Shown: positions 11,479-22,808, counted from the stretch's first letter. The stretch: DNA of 48,194 nucleotides from JAXDLK01 sp034666665 (GCA_034666665.1 JAXDLK010000300.1:1-48194), one strand, 5' to 3'. Numbers and translations: made by a program. The notes: generated by a model not told the origin, from the letters alone.

Positions 11479-12474
11479 CTACCCTGCCTCGACCTCGAGA
11501 CCGAGGTCCTCGATCATTCGTCGCGCGGCTTCCGCCGCCTGCCCGGGCGTCGTCAGGTACCCTTGAACGAAGATCGAGTTGGCGGGGAAGAGCGCCAGCG
11601 ATTGCCAGTCGCCGAGGTTTCGCTCCCTGCCGCCGGCCGCGCGCAGGTCCGCCCGCGGATTGACGAAACGGAACAAGCAAAGCGCCTTCAAGGCACGCGC
11701 GGGGTCGACGAAGCCCAGCCCCTCGAAGGGTGTGCCGTCGATCGCGTGCAGGAAGTTCACCGGCAGCGAATCGACCTCGAGGTCGCGGAGCGCGAAGGCG
11801 AGATCGACGACGTCGTCGTCACTCTCGCCCATTCCGAGGATGCCGCCGGAACAGGTCGACATCCCCGCCGCCTTCACGTTCCGCACGGTACGTACCCGGT
11901 CGGCATAGGTGTGCGTCGTGCAGATCGAAGGATGAAAGCGCTCGCTGGTGTTCAGGTTGTGGTTCACCCAGCCGATTCCGGATGCCTGGAGCTCGCGTGC
12001 CTGATCCTCTTCGAGGAGACCGACGGAGACGCAGAGCTCGAGGTCGGGAAGCTCGCCGCGGATCTCGCGCGCGGCGCTCGCCAGGTGTCGAACGTCCGGA
12101 TCGCTCGGCGCACGGCCGCTGGTCACCATGCAATACCGTCGAGCTCCGATCGAGGCCGCCTGCCGAGCTCCTTCGACCAGTCGGTCGCGAGAGAGGAGCC
12201 GGTACCGCGGGATGTCCGCTGTCGAGACCGAGGATTGGGAGCAATAGTGACAGTCCTCCGGGCAGAGGCCGCTGCGCGCGTTCTGCAGCACGCAGATCTT
12301 CACCCGACGGCCCCAGTGGGCGGCACGGACGCGAAACGCTTGGCGCAGAAGCTCCGGGAGGTGCTCGTCGCTCGCCCGCAAAACACCGGCCGCTTCGTCG
12401 CGCGAGATCGCGTCTCCCCGGAGAGCCGCGTCGGCTACGGAACGGACGTCCAGGGTGTCGTTGCGGAGGACCAT
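11479..12474 (-). CDS. bioB: Biotin synthase
   Basis: A 331-residue radical SAM enzyme that inserts sulfur into dethiobiotin, the last step of biotin synthesis. The radical SAM [4Fe-4S] motif is C71-x3-C75-x2-C78 in CPEDCHYCSQS. Other BioB hallmarks are NHNLNTS, the STCSGGILGMGE loop (including a [2Fe-2S] cluster cysteine), PVNFLHAIDGTPFEG and AAGGRE, where the arginine ligates the second cluster. Length is normal. No other bio genes are nearby, so bioB stands apart from a bio operon. It is transcribed away from nadA across a 120-base gap. Confidence 0.96.
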   Translation of the reverse strand: MVLRNDTLDVRSVADAALRGDAISRDEAAGVLRASDEHLPELLRQAFRVRAAHWGRRVKICVLQNARSGLCPEDCHYCSQSSVSTADIPRYRLLSRDRLVEGARQAASIGARRYCMVTSGRAPSDPDVRHLASAAREIRGELPDLELCVSVGLLEEDQARELQASGIGWVNHNLNTSERFHPSICTTHTYADRVRTVRNVKAAGMSTCSGGILGMGESDDDVVDLAFALRDLEVDSLPVNFLHAIDGTPFEGLGFVDPARALKALCLFRFVNPRADLRAAGGRERNLGDWQSLALFPANSIFVQGYLTTPGQAAEAARRMIEDLGLEVEAG

Positions 12475-12555
12475 CGCCGTCGTCTACTCGTCGGGAGGCC
12501 GCGGTATACAGCCGTGTCGGTGGCCAGGCAAGGAAGCGCCGGCGAAGGCGCTCCG

Positions 12556-12583
12556 TTGACTGACCCCGGCACCGGACTACACT
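12556..12583 (+). promoter_or_regulatory. Probable nadA promoter with a very short leader
   Basis: TTGACT (12556-12561) and TACACT (12578-12583) are 16 bases apart on the plus strand. The predicted transcript start, about 12590, is only some 5 bases before the nadA ATG. GAGG at 12588-12591 would then be partly outside the message, suggesting nearly leaderless initiation unless transcription begins further upstream. Confidence 0.4.
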
Positions 12584-12594
12584 CCAAGAGGACC

Positions 12595-13607
<1,013 letters not shown>

Positions 13608-13611
<4 letters not shown>

Positions 13612-14930
13612 GCGTCCGGGCGCGGGCTTTGGCGCTGCTCGCGATCCTCGAAGGCGTTCTGCCTGCGCTCGCCGTCGATGGCGTGGTTGGCTCGCGCTCC
13701 CCCTCGCCGACGACGTACGCGATCCAGTACCACGTGACCATCTCCGCCCGCCGGTTCGCGACCGCCGCCGTCCGGTGGCAGCTCGCCGGCATCGACGAGA
13801 TCCGCAGGGTCCGCCTCCGCCTCGACGGCAATCGTTTCTATGCCGTACGCGGCAGCGGCACCGTGGAACGGAACGGCTCGGAGATCGTGTGGACTCCCGG
13901 CGGCCCGTACGCGCGTCTTGAGTACGAGGTGCGGCTGCGCCACCGACGAGCGCCCGGGAAGGGCTATGACGCCTACGCCACGTCCAAGTTCTGGATCGGG
14001 CGAGCCCAGGACCTGTTTCCCCGCACAACCCTCACGTTCGAGCTCGACGTGGAACGGAAGCCATCGTCGTCCGCGGAGGTTCACTTCCACCTTCCTCCGG
14101 GTTGGCAGGCGTACACCGCGATGGAACGGACGGCGCCGTCGAGCTTTCGCCCGTTGCACACGGGCAAGCATCTCGATCGACCGACAGGATGGATCGCGCT
14201 CGGCCGCCTCGAGGCCGCGGAGCGGAGAATCGGCCGCACGAGGGTGCAAGTCGTTAAGACCGCCGCCTCCGGTCTCGACGTCCCCCGCCTTCTCGAGCTC
14301 TACGAGAAGGCGCTGCCCCTCCTCACCGGCATGCTCCATAACGCACCGGCGACTCTGCTGATCGTCAGCGGCGCGAATCCGATGTGGCGTGGCGGTCTCA
14401 GCGGCGAGTCCTCGATCTTCCTGCACGGCGCACGCCCGATCCGGACTCCCGATCGAACCAGTCCGCCGCTTCACGAGCTATTCCACGTGCTCGCGCCCTT
14501 CCGTCCCGGGCCGGACGGTCACTGGGTCACCGAAGGGCTCGCCGAATATTATTCCCTCGATCTCCAGCGGCGCGTGGGAATGCTCGACGATGCCGATTAC
14601 CGGAAGGGGCTCGCGCTGTTCGAGCGATACGGCCACTGGAAGGTGAACCTGGCGGCGGCCAAGGACCTCGCGGCGACCAACAACAGCGCGCCGCTCGTGC
14701 TCGCGGCGATCGATCATCGGCTGCGAAGTCGCAGCGACGGACGGCGCGGGCTCGATGACGCCGTGAGGTCGATTGCGACGGAAGGCGGTCGCATCTCGAC
14801 TGCCCGGTTTCTCCGGGCGGTCAACGAGACTGCCAAGGCTGACTTCACGTCTTTCTTCCAGCGCCACGTGTACGCCGGCGTACCGCCCGAGTTGCCTGAG
14901 CTTTCCACCCGCCGCGAGGACACACCGTGA
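13608..14930 (+). CDS. Secreted gluzincin-type metalloprotease (M61-like)
   Basis: A 440-residue protein starting at a GTG that overlaps the nadA stop by 4 bases. The N-terminus (ARALALLAILEGVLPALA) is a signal peptide, so it acts in the periplasm or outside. Residues about 36-200 look like an all-beta domain, as in M61 glycyl-aminopeptidase-like proteins. The catalytic zinc motif is HELFH (H289, E290, H293) with a third ligand E309 in WVTEGLAEYYS, 15 residues on. The C-terminal part is helical (FLRAVNETAKADFTSFFQRHVY), as in M1/M61 enzymes. The substrate is unknown. M61 is an inference from fold pattern; another M1-clan family is possible. Coupling to a NAD gene probably reflects gene packing rather than shared function. 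Confidence 0.75.
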
Positions 14931-14956
14931 TCGACCAGACTGCCGCCGAGCTCCGT

Positions 14957-17716
14957 CTAGAAGACGTTGCCGATCGTGAAATGGAGCTCGCCGGGCGACT
15001 CGCCGGGCCGGCGGTCGACCTTGAACCCGTAATCCAGGCTGACGGCGCCGATCGGTGTTTGGTAGCGAAGCCCCGGCCCCGCCGATTCGCGAAAATCCCC
15101 GAACGAGAGCACTCGGTCCCGGAGGTAGAGCGCGCCTCCGTCGGCGAACGCGGCGCCGGCGAGACCCCACGCGATCGGCACGCGGATCTCGGTGTTCGCG
15201 TTCAAGAGCAGGTCGCCACCGATCGGGTGACCGTCGACCCCGCGGGGACCGATGCTGTTCTCCTCGAAACCGCGGACGGTGGTGCGACCACCCAGGAAGA
15301 AGCGCTCCCGCAGTGGCACCGTCTGCGAAGAACCCAGGGGCTCGGCGATGCCGGCGCGAGCAGCATAGAGAAACGTCAAGGAGTGGCCCAGCGGCACGTA
15401 CTGCGAATGCTGCGCACTCACTTTGAACAGATGAACGTCGGATCCGAGAGCGGGAGCGCCGTAGCGTAGGCGCAACGTCTCGAAAATCCCCCGCGTGGGC
15501 GCGAACGCGTCGTCCCGTCCGTCGTAGACGAGGATCGGGTTCAGACTGACGATCCTGAGCTTGCCGACGTCCTGCCCCGTGAGAACGGCGTCCGGCGCGA
15601 CGTCGAAGATGCGACTGTCGTCGAGCTCGACGAGGAAGCTCGCGTCGAGCCCGGGGATGAACTCGCGCTCCACTCCGGCGGAGAACGCAAACCGCCGGAT
15701 CGAGAACTCGTCGACGTTGCGCTCGCTCCGCTGGTAGATGAGGTTCGCTCGTCCGTCGTAGCGGCTGTCGAGCAGCCGCGGCTCCCGGAACCCGAGGTCG
15801 GTGATGTACTCGTCGGGGGCGAGGTTCCGCGGCGCCAGGTTGAGCTCGCCGCGGAGCGACGCCTGGCGTCCGGTGCCGTACAGGTTGCGGTGGCCCCCCT
15901 GCACGAAGCTGCGGATGCCGGAGCGAGTGTTGTACCCGAAGCCGTACTGCAGCTCACCGCCGGGACGCTCCCCGACCCGTGCGACGAGATCGCGCCTGCC
16001 GGGCTCAGCGGGGACCGGCTGGATGTCGACGCTGCGAAAGATGCCGAGGCGGAAGATCTGCGACTGCGCCCCCACGATGGCTGCCGGGTCGTACGGATCT
16101 CCTTCGTGGAACGGCAGCTCCCGCCGGATCACCCGGTCGCGCGTGAAGTAGTTCCCGTGTATCGAGATGTCGCCGATGGTGACGTATTCCTCTGGATGGA
16201 CGTCGTACCGGACGTCCACCCGTCGCCGGCCCTGCTCGGCGCCGGCTGGAATCGGCTGGCCGTCGACGCGCGCATCCGGATGACCTCGCGCCGCCACGCG
16301 ATCGGTCAGCAGCTGCCGATCGGCCGCGAAGGCACCGAAGTCGAAGGGGACGCCCGGCCCGAGCCGCAGCGCCGGGAGCTCGCCGCCGAGTGCGTCTCCA
16401 CCCTCGATCCGCACGCTCCGAACGATCGACCGCGGGCCTTCGTAGACGACGATCGTCACCGCGAGCGCCCGGAAGTCGTCGTCGAGCGTGAAGCGCAGGC
16501 CGATTACGTCCGCCTGGAGGTAACCGGCCGTCCGGTAGTGCTCGCGAATCCGCTCGAGATCGTCCGCGAAGCGGTCGTCGACGAATGCGCCCGTCGCGCC
16601 GAAGAACGGGAGGATCGACGCCCCGGTGGTCTCGAGCCCCTGCCGGAGCTCGCGGTCCGAGAGCGCGTGATTCCCCTCGAAGCGGATCGAAGTGACTCGC
16701 AGCTGCTGGCCCTCGCGAACGAGGAACCGCACGCGGCGGGGGGTTTCGTCGGCGCGTACCCGCACACGGACGCGAGCGAATGCGTAACCGAGCTCGTGAT
16801 ACCGCTCCTGCATGCGACGGGCGAGCTCCCTCCACGTCCCTGCGGTCACGATCGGCCGACTCGCGAGGTCGACCAGAGAGAGCAGCTCCCCGGACGTGAC
16901 CGCTCGATTGCCACGCACCTCGACCGCGAAACGCTCTCCCGGCCGCGCTCCGTAGCGGAGCTCCGCGCGGTGGCCTCGAACGGACTGCGTCGATTCCACG
17001 ACCGCCTCGTAGAAGCCAACCTTTCTGAGCAGCGTAACCAGGGCGTCCCGCCCACTGCGGAGCGATTGCTTCGTCCAGACGTCGCCTTCCTTGACCGGAA
17101 GTCTCGCCTCGGCGAGGCCGACGATCTCCCGGCCCGCCGCGGTGGTCACCACGACTCGGCGGACCCGGATCGGGCGCCCCTCGACGACCCGCACGGTCAC
17201 GTACGTCACGCCGGGGCCAGCCGCGCGACGTTCGATGCGGGCGCGCGCGTCGACGTAGCCGCGGTCCCGGTAGAGATCGTGGATCCGCGCGACGGCCTTT
17301 TCCTCGTCGGCCGGTCGGAGGATTTCACCCTCTCGGATTCGCGCTCGACGCAACACGTCTTCGACGGAGAACCGTTCCACACCGTCGATGTCCACGCCGG
17401 TGACCACGTCGACCGGCCAGAGGCGGAACTCGACGTCGACACCCCCTGCCGTGGGAATCGTGCTCACGTCGACGGCGGAGAACACCTCCTTCGCACGAAG
17501 CCATTCGAGGCTCTCCCTCACGTCGTCGGGACGAAGCGGCGCGCCTCGTCGAACCGGTAGGCGGCGCAGGAATTCCCCACGATCGATCGGCACGGGGGTC
17601 TCGAACCGGATCTCCTCCACGGTACGCCCGAACGTGTCCGGCAAGACGTCTGCCATCGCCGGACAGGCGAAAAGCGCCAGAGCGGCAGAGGTCCATCGCC
17701 GCGCTCGGCCGGTCAC
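14957..17716 (-). CDS. Omp85 outer-membrane protein (BamA/TamA family), about seven POTRA domains
   Basis: A 919-residue Omp85 protein with a signal peptide (SAALALFACPAMA). By the repeated pattern of a strand, two helices and two strands, I count about seven POTRA-like units between residues 27 and 586 (approximate starts 27, 104, 184, 263, 340, 430, 512). The C-terminal 330 residues form the beta-barrel, with the lid-loop motif GGRTTVRGFEEN and a terminal phenylalanine (HFTIGNVF). BamA normally has five POTRAs and TamA three. Its GTG start overlaps the tamB stop (GTGA), so the pair is coupled and it probably serves as the TamA-like partner of TamB in moving proteins or lipids to the outer membrane. 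Whether it is also the cell's only BamA cannot be told here. Confidence 0.9.
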   Translation of the reverse strand: MTGRARRWTSAALALFACPAMADVLPDTFGRTVEEIRFETPVPIDRGEFLRRLPVRRGAPLRPDDVRESLEWLRAKEVFSAVDVSTIPTAGGVDVEFRLWPVDVVTGVDIDGVERFSVEDVLRRARIREGEILRPADEEKAVARIHDLYRDRGYVDARARIERRAAGPGVTYVTVRVVEGRPIRVRRVVVTTAAGREIVGLAEARLPVKEGDVWTKQSLRSGRDALVTLLRKVGFYEAVVESTQSVRGHRAELRYGARPGERFAVEVRGNRAVTSGELLSLVDLASRPIVTAGTWRELARRMQERYHELGYAFARVRVRVRADETPRRVRFLVREGQQLRVTSIRFEGNHALSDRELRQGLETTGASILPFFGATGAFVDDRFADDLERIREHYRTAGYLQADVIGLRFTLDDDFRALAVTIVVYEGPRSIVRSVRIEGGDALGGELPALRLGPGVPFDFGAFAADRQLLTDRVAARGHPDARVDGQPIPAGAEQGRRRVDVRYDVHPEEYVTIGDISIHGNYFTRDRVIRRELPFHEGDPYDPAAIVGAQSQIFRLGIFRSVDIQPVPAEPGRRDLVARVGERPGGELQYGFGYNTRSGIRSFVQGGHRNLYGTGRQASLRGELNLAPRNLAPDEYITDLGFREPRLLDSRYDGRANLIYQRSERNVDEFSIRRFAFSAGVEREFIPGLDASFLVELDDSRIFDVAPDAVLTGQDVGKLRIVSLNPILVYDGRDDAFAPTRGIFETLRLRYGAPALGSDVHLFKVSAQHSQYVPLGHSLTFLYAARAGIAEPLGSSQTVPLRERFFLGGRTTVRGFEENSIGPRGVDGHPIGGDLLLNANTEIRVPIAWGLAGAAFADGGALYLRDRVLSFGDFRESAGPGLRYQTPIGAVSLDYGFKVDRRPGESPGELHFTIGNVF

Positions 17717-20700
17717 CGACTGCTCTCGGACAGCAGCGAGCCGGGGAGCAGGCTGAACTTCCAGAACGAGTGTCGGAACTTGATCGTACCACCGAACGCG
17801 CCGGCGCTGCTCTGCGTCTGCGACTCCCAGGCCGCCTGTAGAGACACGCGCGGACCCAGTTGATACTCGAGCGCCACATCTTGACGGCGCTCGGTGCCGA
17901 GGCCCGTCCCGAGCAGCGCCGTCAGCTTCTCGGTGAGGTCTTTGCCGATGCTGAGCCTCGGCTCCGTGGTGCCCGTCGTGCGCGAGAACGACGGCTCGAT
18001 CTCGATGCGGTCCACGGGCACGAGCGTGCTCAGGCGGCTTTCCACCTCGGAGGCGTACGGTCCGGTGGTCAGCGCGAGCACCTCCTGTAGCTCGATCGAT
18101 GCTCCCTGGGAGCGAAGCTCGTCGACCGTACGGCCGAACGTGACCAGAGCGAGGACGTCGTTCTGCGTTAGCGCAGGATCATCCACGGTGAACTCGATCC
18201 GCGGCTTTTCCGCGGTGCCACTGACGCGCAGCTCGATCTCGTAGTCGGCATCCCGCGTCGCGACCAGCGTTTCGCCACGGATCTCCACCGTCGGGTTCCA
18301 CGGCTGCGACCTCACGAACCACGCGGTGCCGGCGGCGAGCGTGAACGTGCGCCGGCGGAACGTGAACTCGCCCTCGAGCACGTCGAGACGGCCCGTGAGC
18401 TCCGGCGTCACCGTCGTGCCGCCCAGGTGCAGATCGGCCCAGAGCTCCGCCTTCGCCAGGTTGTTGTCGATGAAGATCTCGCCGTCGGCGAATACGCGGA
18501 GATCGAGCGCCACGCGCGGGGTGGGGCGGCGGCGCTCGATCCGAGCTTCACGGCGAAACCACGGCAGGAACTCGCTCCATTCGATCCGCCGGTCATACAC
18601 CGCACGATCGACGCCGATCGAACCGCTGAGCGTCGGCATGTCGAACGGTCCCTGCAGGCGCCCACGACCGCTCATCTGGGAGTCGAGCCATTCGACCATG
18701 CCGAGGTTCGCCTCACGAAGCTCCCACGCGAGATTCCATTCTCGTCCCTGCTCGACGTCTCCGCTGACGCGAAAGTCGCCGCCGCCGACGCTGCCGGTGA
18801 GCTCTCCGACGTGGATCGCGCGATTGTGGAAGTCCATCCTTCCCCGGAGATCGGTGAGGCCGATCACACCGACGTCGAGGCTTCCGCCGGCCAGGAGTGC
18901 TTGACCGCCGAACTGCCAGGGATCGGACCCACGACGAAAGGCGAGCAGATCGACGCTCACCTCACCCCTCGCGGATACGACGGTCGTGGTCAGCAGCTCG
19001 AGCACGCCGAGGTCGCCGCTGCCCGCCGCACGCACGCTGGACTCGTCCGGCCCGAGACGCGCCTGGACACGCAGGTGCTGACCCGTGGCTGCGAGGTCGG
19101 TCGGCGGGAGCGTGAGCACTCCGCGCTCGATCGTCACCACGAACGCAGAAACGTTGCGGATCTCTCGGCCGCTGCGCCCCACGGACAGTCGATCGACCCG
19201 AAGGCTGCCGGCGCGGAACGCGTCGTCGGCGTCACCACGGAGGTCGCCGTCGCCCCGCGTGTCGATGCGCACGTCGCCACCCGGAGCCAAGAACCTCCCG
19301 AGATCGAGGTCGTGCCATCGAAACCCCAACTCGAACGCAAACGGCGCGGCGAGCTCCGCGCCACCCGTCGCCTCGATGACCTCGCCGAGGGTCCCCCTGA
19401 ACGATACGCGCCGACGCTCGAATACGACGTCCACCGCCGCCGGCGGCGTCGACCGACCTTCGACCTCCAGACGATCGCCTCGGAGCGTGGCACGACCGAC
19501 CGGCGACTCGATCGTTCCCGCCACCGTGCCATCGACGTGCAGGTTGCCACGAAGGTCTCGCCATCGTCGTGAGAACGCCCGGACGGTAGCCAGCGGGACG
19601 TCTCCGCGAACGGCCGCTCGAAGAGCGCCGTCGGGGCCGACGTGCGCGCGAATGGTCGTCGGCGTGTCCGGGGAGAGCGCGAGGTCGGAGGAGAGATCCC
19701 AGGCGCCTGCGGCTCGCGACACGCGGCCGCGAATGCGCGCGATTCGTTCCTGCCACACCTCGACCGCGGTCGCGACGAAATCGGCATCGATGTCCGGGGC
19801 GCTCCACGAGCCGCGTACGGCGACCGTACCCGAGATTCGGCCGCCGATCTGCGGGATCGAGCTCGCGAAGCGTCCCCCGGCGCGCCCGAGTGCATCGAGG
19901 GGCGAATCGCTCGCGGACAGATGCCAATCGTTCGTTCCGCCTTCGAGGAACGACACCCGGCCGCCGGCCTCGATCCGCAGGTCCTCGGCCCGCAGGCGAT
20001 CGGAAACCAGGGCGCTCTTCGAGATCGCGAACGGACCAGCGAGACGCCCCACCGCGATCCCCGCGAGCGTGAGGTTGGCCAGGTCCACGTCCCCGACGAG
20101 CTCGGGGTGCCCCTTCGGTCCCGTGAAGCTCGCCGTCATGCGTCCCGAAGCATCGAACGCGGCCGCGACGAATGGCGAGAACGCCCCGAGCCTCGGTCCT
20201 TCGAGGGTGACGGTGCCTCGCAGACCGACGTCCTCGAACCGCACCCTGCACTCGAGGTGATCGCCGCTCCCGCTCGCGATGCTGCCGTCCACGCTCGCGC
20301 CGGCCGCGTGCACGCGGAACGAGGCACGGCCGGAGAGTTCCGCTCCCTGCTCGCGCAGCGTGAACGTGCCACCTCCCTCGAGGTCGTCTCCGGCAAGCAG
20401 CCCGGTAAGCTCACCCTCGCCGCTCCAGCGCCCGCGGATCGGCGTATCGAGATCGAAGAGCTCGATGAACTGCTTCGGCTCCCAATCCTGGAAACGGCCT
20501 CGTGCGTGGTACGGGAGACCCCGGCGGAACCTGCCTTCTGCGCTGCCTTCCACCCGGCCACCGAAGATCGCGGCGGCGGCCGAGCTCAAGGTCCAGCGAT
20601 CTCCTCGCGTTTGCAGCGACCCGGAACCGGAGAAGCCGACGTCGCCGATGGTGACGCCGTCGGCCTCGACTCGACCCGAGGTCTGCACCTCGCCGACCGA

Positions 20701-21486
20701 ACCGCCAACCTTCAGGTCGAGCACCGCACGTCCCCCGAACGTGGGTGCTTCCGGAACGATCGCGGACAACGGGCCGAAGCTCGCCTGCGAGCGCACCGTC
20801 GCGGTCAGCTCGTGTCCGTCGGACCGGCCCGCGGCTTCCATCGTTCCGAGGGCGCCTTGGATGCGGGCGCTCTCCAGCACCCACGCGCCGGAGCTCCATT
20901 GGCCGCGTACGGTCACGGACTGCAGGGGAACGTGCTTGCCGAAACGCTCGACACTGCCGCGCGCTTCGAGCTCGATCCGTAGCGCCGGTTCCACGACTCC
21001 CTCGACCGAGAGGTCGGCGCGAATCCCCTCGAACCGGACCTTGGTTCGCGCGTCCCGAAGATCTGCCTCGAGGGTTCCACTCGACACCCAGATTCGCCGC
21101 GGCCGGAGGGCTGGCGCCTCGCCTTCTCCGCTCCGCAACTTCCAGAACGCGTCCGCCTCCGTCCAGGTCACCACCGGTGATTCGACCTCGGCATCGAAGA
21201 CCAAGAGGCCTTCCCAGAGCGACGCACCGATGAGCACCGCGAGCGTCACGCGGGCCGCACGCAGCGGGATCCGCTGACCCTCGCGAACCACGATCTCACG
21301 GACGATCAGCCGCGGCGGCAGATAGCCGATCTCCATCGCGGCGAAATCGCTCCCCGGAAGCACCTTCTGGAGCTCCGCGCGCGCCATGCGCTCGAACAGC
21401 AACGCGCCGAACGCGGTCGCGGCCCAAACGCCCACCACGACCGCGAGCAGGAAGAGCAACCACGCCACGCGTCTCCTGCGAGTCAC
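17713..21486 (-). CDS. tamB: TamB-like translocation and assembly protein
   Basis: A 1,257-residue AsmA-like/TamB protein. An N-terminal membrane anchor (VAWLLFLLAVVVGVWAATAF) is followed by a very long stretch of repeating beta segments, expected to form the hollow, lipid-lined rod that spans the periplasm. The C-terminal TamB (DUF490) domain has typical segments LDVLEGEFTFRRRTFTLAAG and TFGRTVDELRSQG. Length matches TamB (about 1,260 in E. coli). It starts at GTG and is directly followed by its Omp85 partner. The family carries phospholipids, and perhaps helps some outer-membrane proteins, between the inner and outer membranes. Confidence 0.9.
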   Translation of the reverse strand: MTRRRRVAWLLFLLAVVVGVWAATAFGALLFERMARAELQKVLPGSDFAAMEIGYLPPRLIVREIVVREGQRIPLRAARVTLAVLIGASLWEGLLVFDAEVESPVVTWTEADAFWKLRSGEGEAPALRPRRIWVSSGTLEADLRDARTKVRFEGIRADLSVEGVVEPALRIELEARGSVERFGKHVPLQSVTVRGQWSSGAWVLESARIQGALGTMEAAGRSDGHELTATVRSQASFGPLSAIVPEAPTFGGRAVLDLKVGGSVGEVQTSGRVEADGVTIGDVGFSGSGSLQTRGDRWTLSSAAAAIFGGRVEGSAEGRFRRGLPYHARGRFQDWEPKQFIELFDLDTPIRGRWSGEGELTGLLAGDDLEGGGTFTLREQGAELSGRASFRVHAAGASVDGSIASGSGDHLECRVRFEDVGLRGTVTLEGPRLGAFSPFVAAAFDASGRMTASFTGPKGHPELVGDVDLANLTLAGIAVGRLAGPFAISKSALVSDRLRAEDLRIEAGGRVSFLEGGTNDWHLSASDSPLDALGRAGGRFASSIPQIGGRISGTVAVRGSWSAPDIDADFVATAVEVWQERIARIRGRVSRAAGAWDLSSDLALSPDTPTTIRAHVGPDGALRAAVRGDVPLATVRAFSRRWRDLRGNLHVDGTVAGTIESPVGRATLRGDRLEVEGRSTPPAAVDVVFERRRVSFRGTLGEVIEATGGAELAAPFAFELGFRWHDLDLGRFLAPGGDVRIDTRGDGDLRGDADDAFRAGSLRVDRLSVGRSGREIRNVSAFVVTIERGVLTLPPTDLAATGQHLRVQARLGPDESSVRAAGSGDLGVLELLTTTVVSARGEVSVDLLAFRRGSDPWQFGGQALLAGGSLDVGVIGLTDLRGRMDFHNRAIHVGELTGSVGGGDFRVSGDVEQGREWNLAWELREANLGMVEWLDSQMSGRGRLQGPFDMPTLSGSIGVDRAVYDRRIEWSEFLPWFRREARIERRRPTPRVALDLRVFADGEIFIDNNLAKAELWADLHLGGTTVTPELTGRLDVLEGEFTFRRRTFTLAAGTAWFVRSQPWNPTVEIRGETLVATRDADYEIELRVSGTAEKPRIEFTVDDPALTQNDVLALVTFGRTVDELRSQGASIELQEVLALTTGPYASEVESRLSTLVPVDRIEIEPSFSRTTGTTEPRLSIGKDLTEKLTALLGTGLGTERRQDVALEYQLGPRVSLQAAWESQTQSSAGAFGGTIKFRHSFWKFSLLPGSLLSESSR

Positions 21487-21719
21487 GCGAGGCCCCCGCG
21501 GGGCCGCGGACGCAGCACACTGGCGCGAGTGTGCGGCCTCGCCTCACAGACCGAGCCCGCGCAACCGGGCTTTCTGAAGGCGTCACCCCGCACGATGGAT
21601 CGCGCACCTTACCCGGAAAGCACCGCGCCTTCCACGCTACGTCCTTTGCCTCGGGAGCACAGCGAAATTGTCAGCCGTCGGAGGCGGTGGTAATCCTGAA
21701 ATCGACCCGGGAGAAAGCG

Positions 21720-22808
21720 ATGCACGACGCGCCAGCGATTCCCGAGCCCGCGCCGCGGTCGCCCCGCTGGATCTTCACCGGAGCGGTCCTCGGAACCGCG
21801 GCCGTCGTCGTGCTGCTGATCTACGCCGACGGACGGAAGCTCGTGGCTGTGGCCGGACGGCTGGACGTACCGCTCCTCGTGCTTCCCCTCCTCTGCACGC
21901 TCGGGAGCTACGCGGCGATGGCGCTCTCGTACCAACGGATCGCGTGCCTCGCCGGGCTCGACATCGCCTACGGCGAGATGGTGCGCGTGGCGCTGGTATC
22001 GACCGCGGCGAACTACCTGGTATCGACCGGCGGGCTCTCGGGCCTGGCTGCGCGCACGTATTACTTCTCACATCGGCATCAGCTGAGCTGGGGGACGGCG
22101 TTCAGCATCTCGCTCGCGCAGACGTTCATCACGAACTTGGTGTTGCTCGCCTTCCTCTTCTGGGGCGTGCTCCACCTCGCGCTCAGCGGCAAGGCCGAGG
22201 GCGTGTCGCTGGCCCTGGCCAGCGCCCTCTTCGTTCTCTCGCTCGTTCTCTGCGTCGCCGCGGTGGGATCGGTCGCACATCGCCGCACGCGGCACCGGCT
22301 TTTCGCATCCGCGATCCGTGTCGCCGATCGCCTGTCGAAGCGGTTCGTGCGCAATCCTGCCGGCCTTCGGGCGCGGCTCCGTCTCTTCGAGGAAGAACTC
22401 CACGAGGGCGTGGATTTCATGATCTCGCGGGGATGGAAGATGCTCCTGCCGGTCGCCTACATCTGCCTCGACTGGTTTCTCATGCTCGCGACGCTCTACA
22501 CGTGCTTTCGCTGCGTGCGGGAGCCGGTCGCGCTGTCCGTCGTCGTCATCGGCTTCGCGCTGGGCGTATTCCTGTCGCTGATCAATCTCGTCCCCGGCGG
22601 TCTCGGAATCATGGAGGGCTCCATGTCCGCCGTGTTCGCCGGGCTAGGCGTCCCGCTGGAGAGCGCGGTGGTGGCGACGCTCCTCTACCGCATCTTCTAT
22701 TATCTCCTGCCGCTCGCGGTGAGCCTCGCGCTCTTCCGCTCGATGATGCCGCCGGCGGTCGGCGTCGACCCGCGGGACGGCCGCCTCGCGGAGCACCCCG
22801 CGCCGTGA
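21720..22808 (+). CDS. Flippase-like integral membrane protein (LPG synthase TM family), copy 1
   Basis: A 362-residue polytopic membrane protein of the UPF0104/lysylphosphatidylglycerol-synthase transmembrane family, with about eight hydrophobic helices. Family features are GGLSGLAARTYYFSHRHQLSW in the first half and INLVPGGLGIMEGSMSAVF in the second, the conserved G-G-x-G-x-x-E loop. It lacks the cytoplasmic acyltransferase domain of MprF, so it is probably only the membrane (flippase-like) part. The ATG at 21720 with GGGAGAAAG just ahead is preferred over upstream codons. Two paralogues lie at 32655 and 43692. Substrate unknown, probably a lipid or lipid-linked compound. Confidence 0.85.
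   Translation: MHDAPAIPEPAPRSPRWIFTGAVLGTAAVVVLLIYADGRKLVAVAGRLDVPLLVLPLLCTLGSYAAMALSYQRIACLAGLDIAYGEMVRVALVSTAANYLVSTGGLSGLAARTYYFSHRHQLSWGTAFSISLAQTFITNLVLLAFLFWGVLHLALSGKAEGVSLALASALFVLSLVLCVAAVGSVAHRRTRHRLFASAIRVADRLSKRFVRNPAGLRARLRLFEEELHEGVDFMISRGWKMLLPVAYICLDWFLMLATLYTCFRCVREPVALSVVVIGFALGVFLSLINLVPGGLGIMEGSMSAVFAGLGVPLESAVVATLLYRIFYYLLPLAVSLALFRSMMPPAVGVDPRDGRLAEHPAP

Noticed and set aside
11563..12594. N-terminal extension of nadA making a 682-residue protein
   Set aside because: The extra part is opposite bioB and has shadow composition. NadA is normally about 340 residues, matched by ATG 12595.
15890..17560. A 556-residue plus-strand open frame
   Set aside because: It is antisense to the Omp85 gene, whose POTRA and barrel features are clear. 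Composition (Asp/Arg/Val/Glu-rich) is that of a shadow frame in GC-rich DNA.
21554..21574. Hairpin AGCCCG/CGGGCT followed by TTTCT as a terminator
   Set aside because: It lies between two divergent genes where no transcript needs ending, the stem is only 6 bp and the T-run is short.
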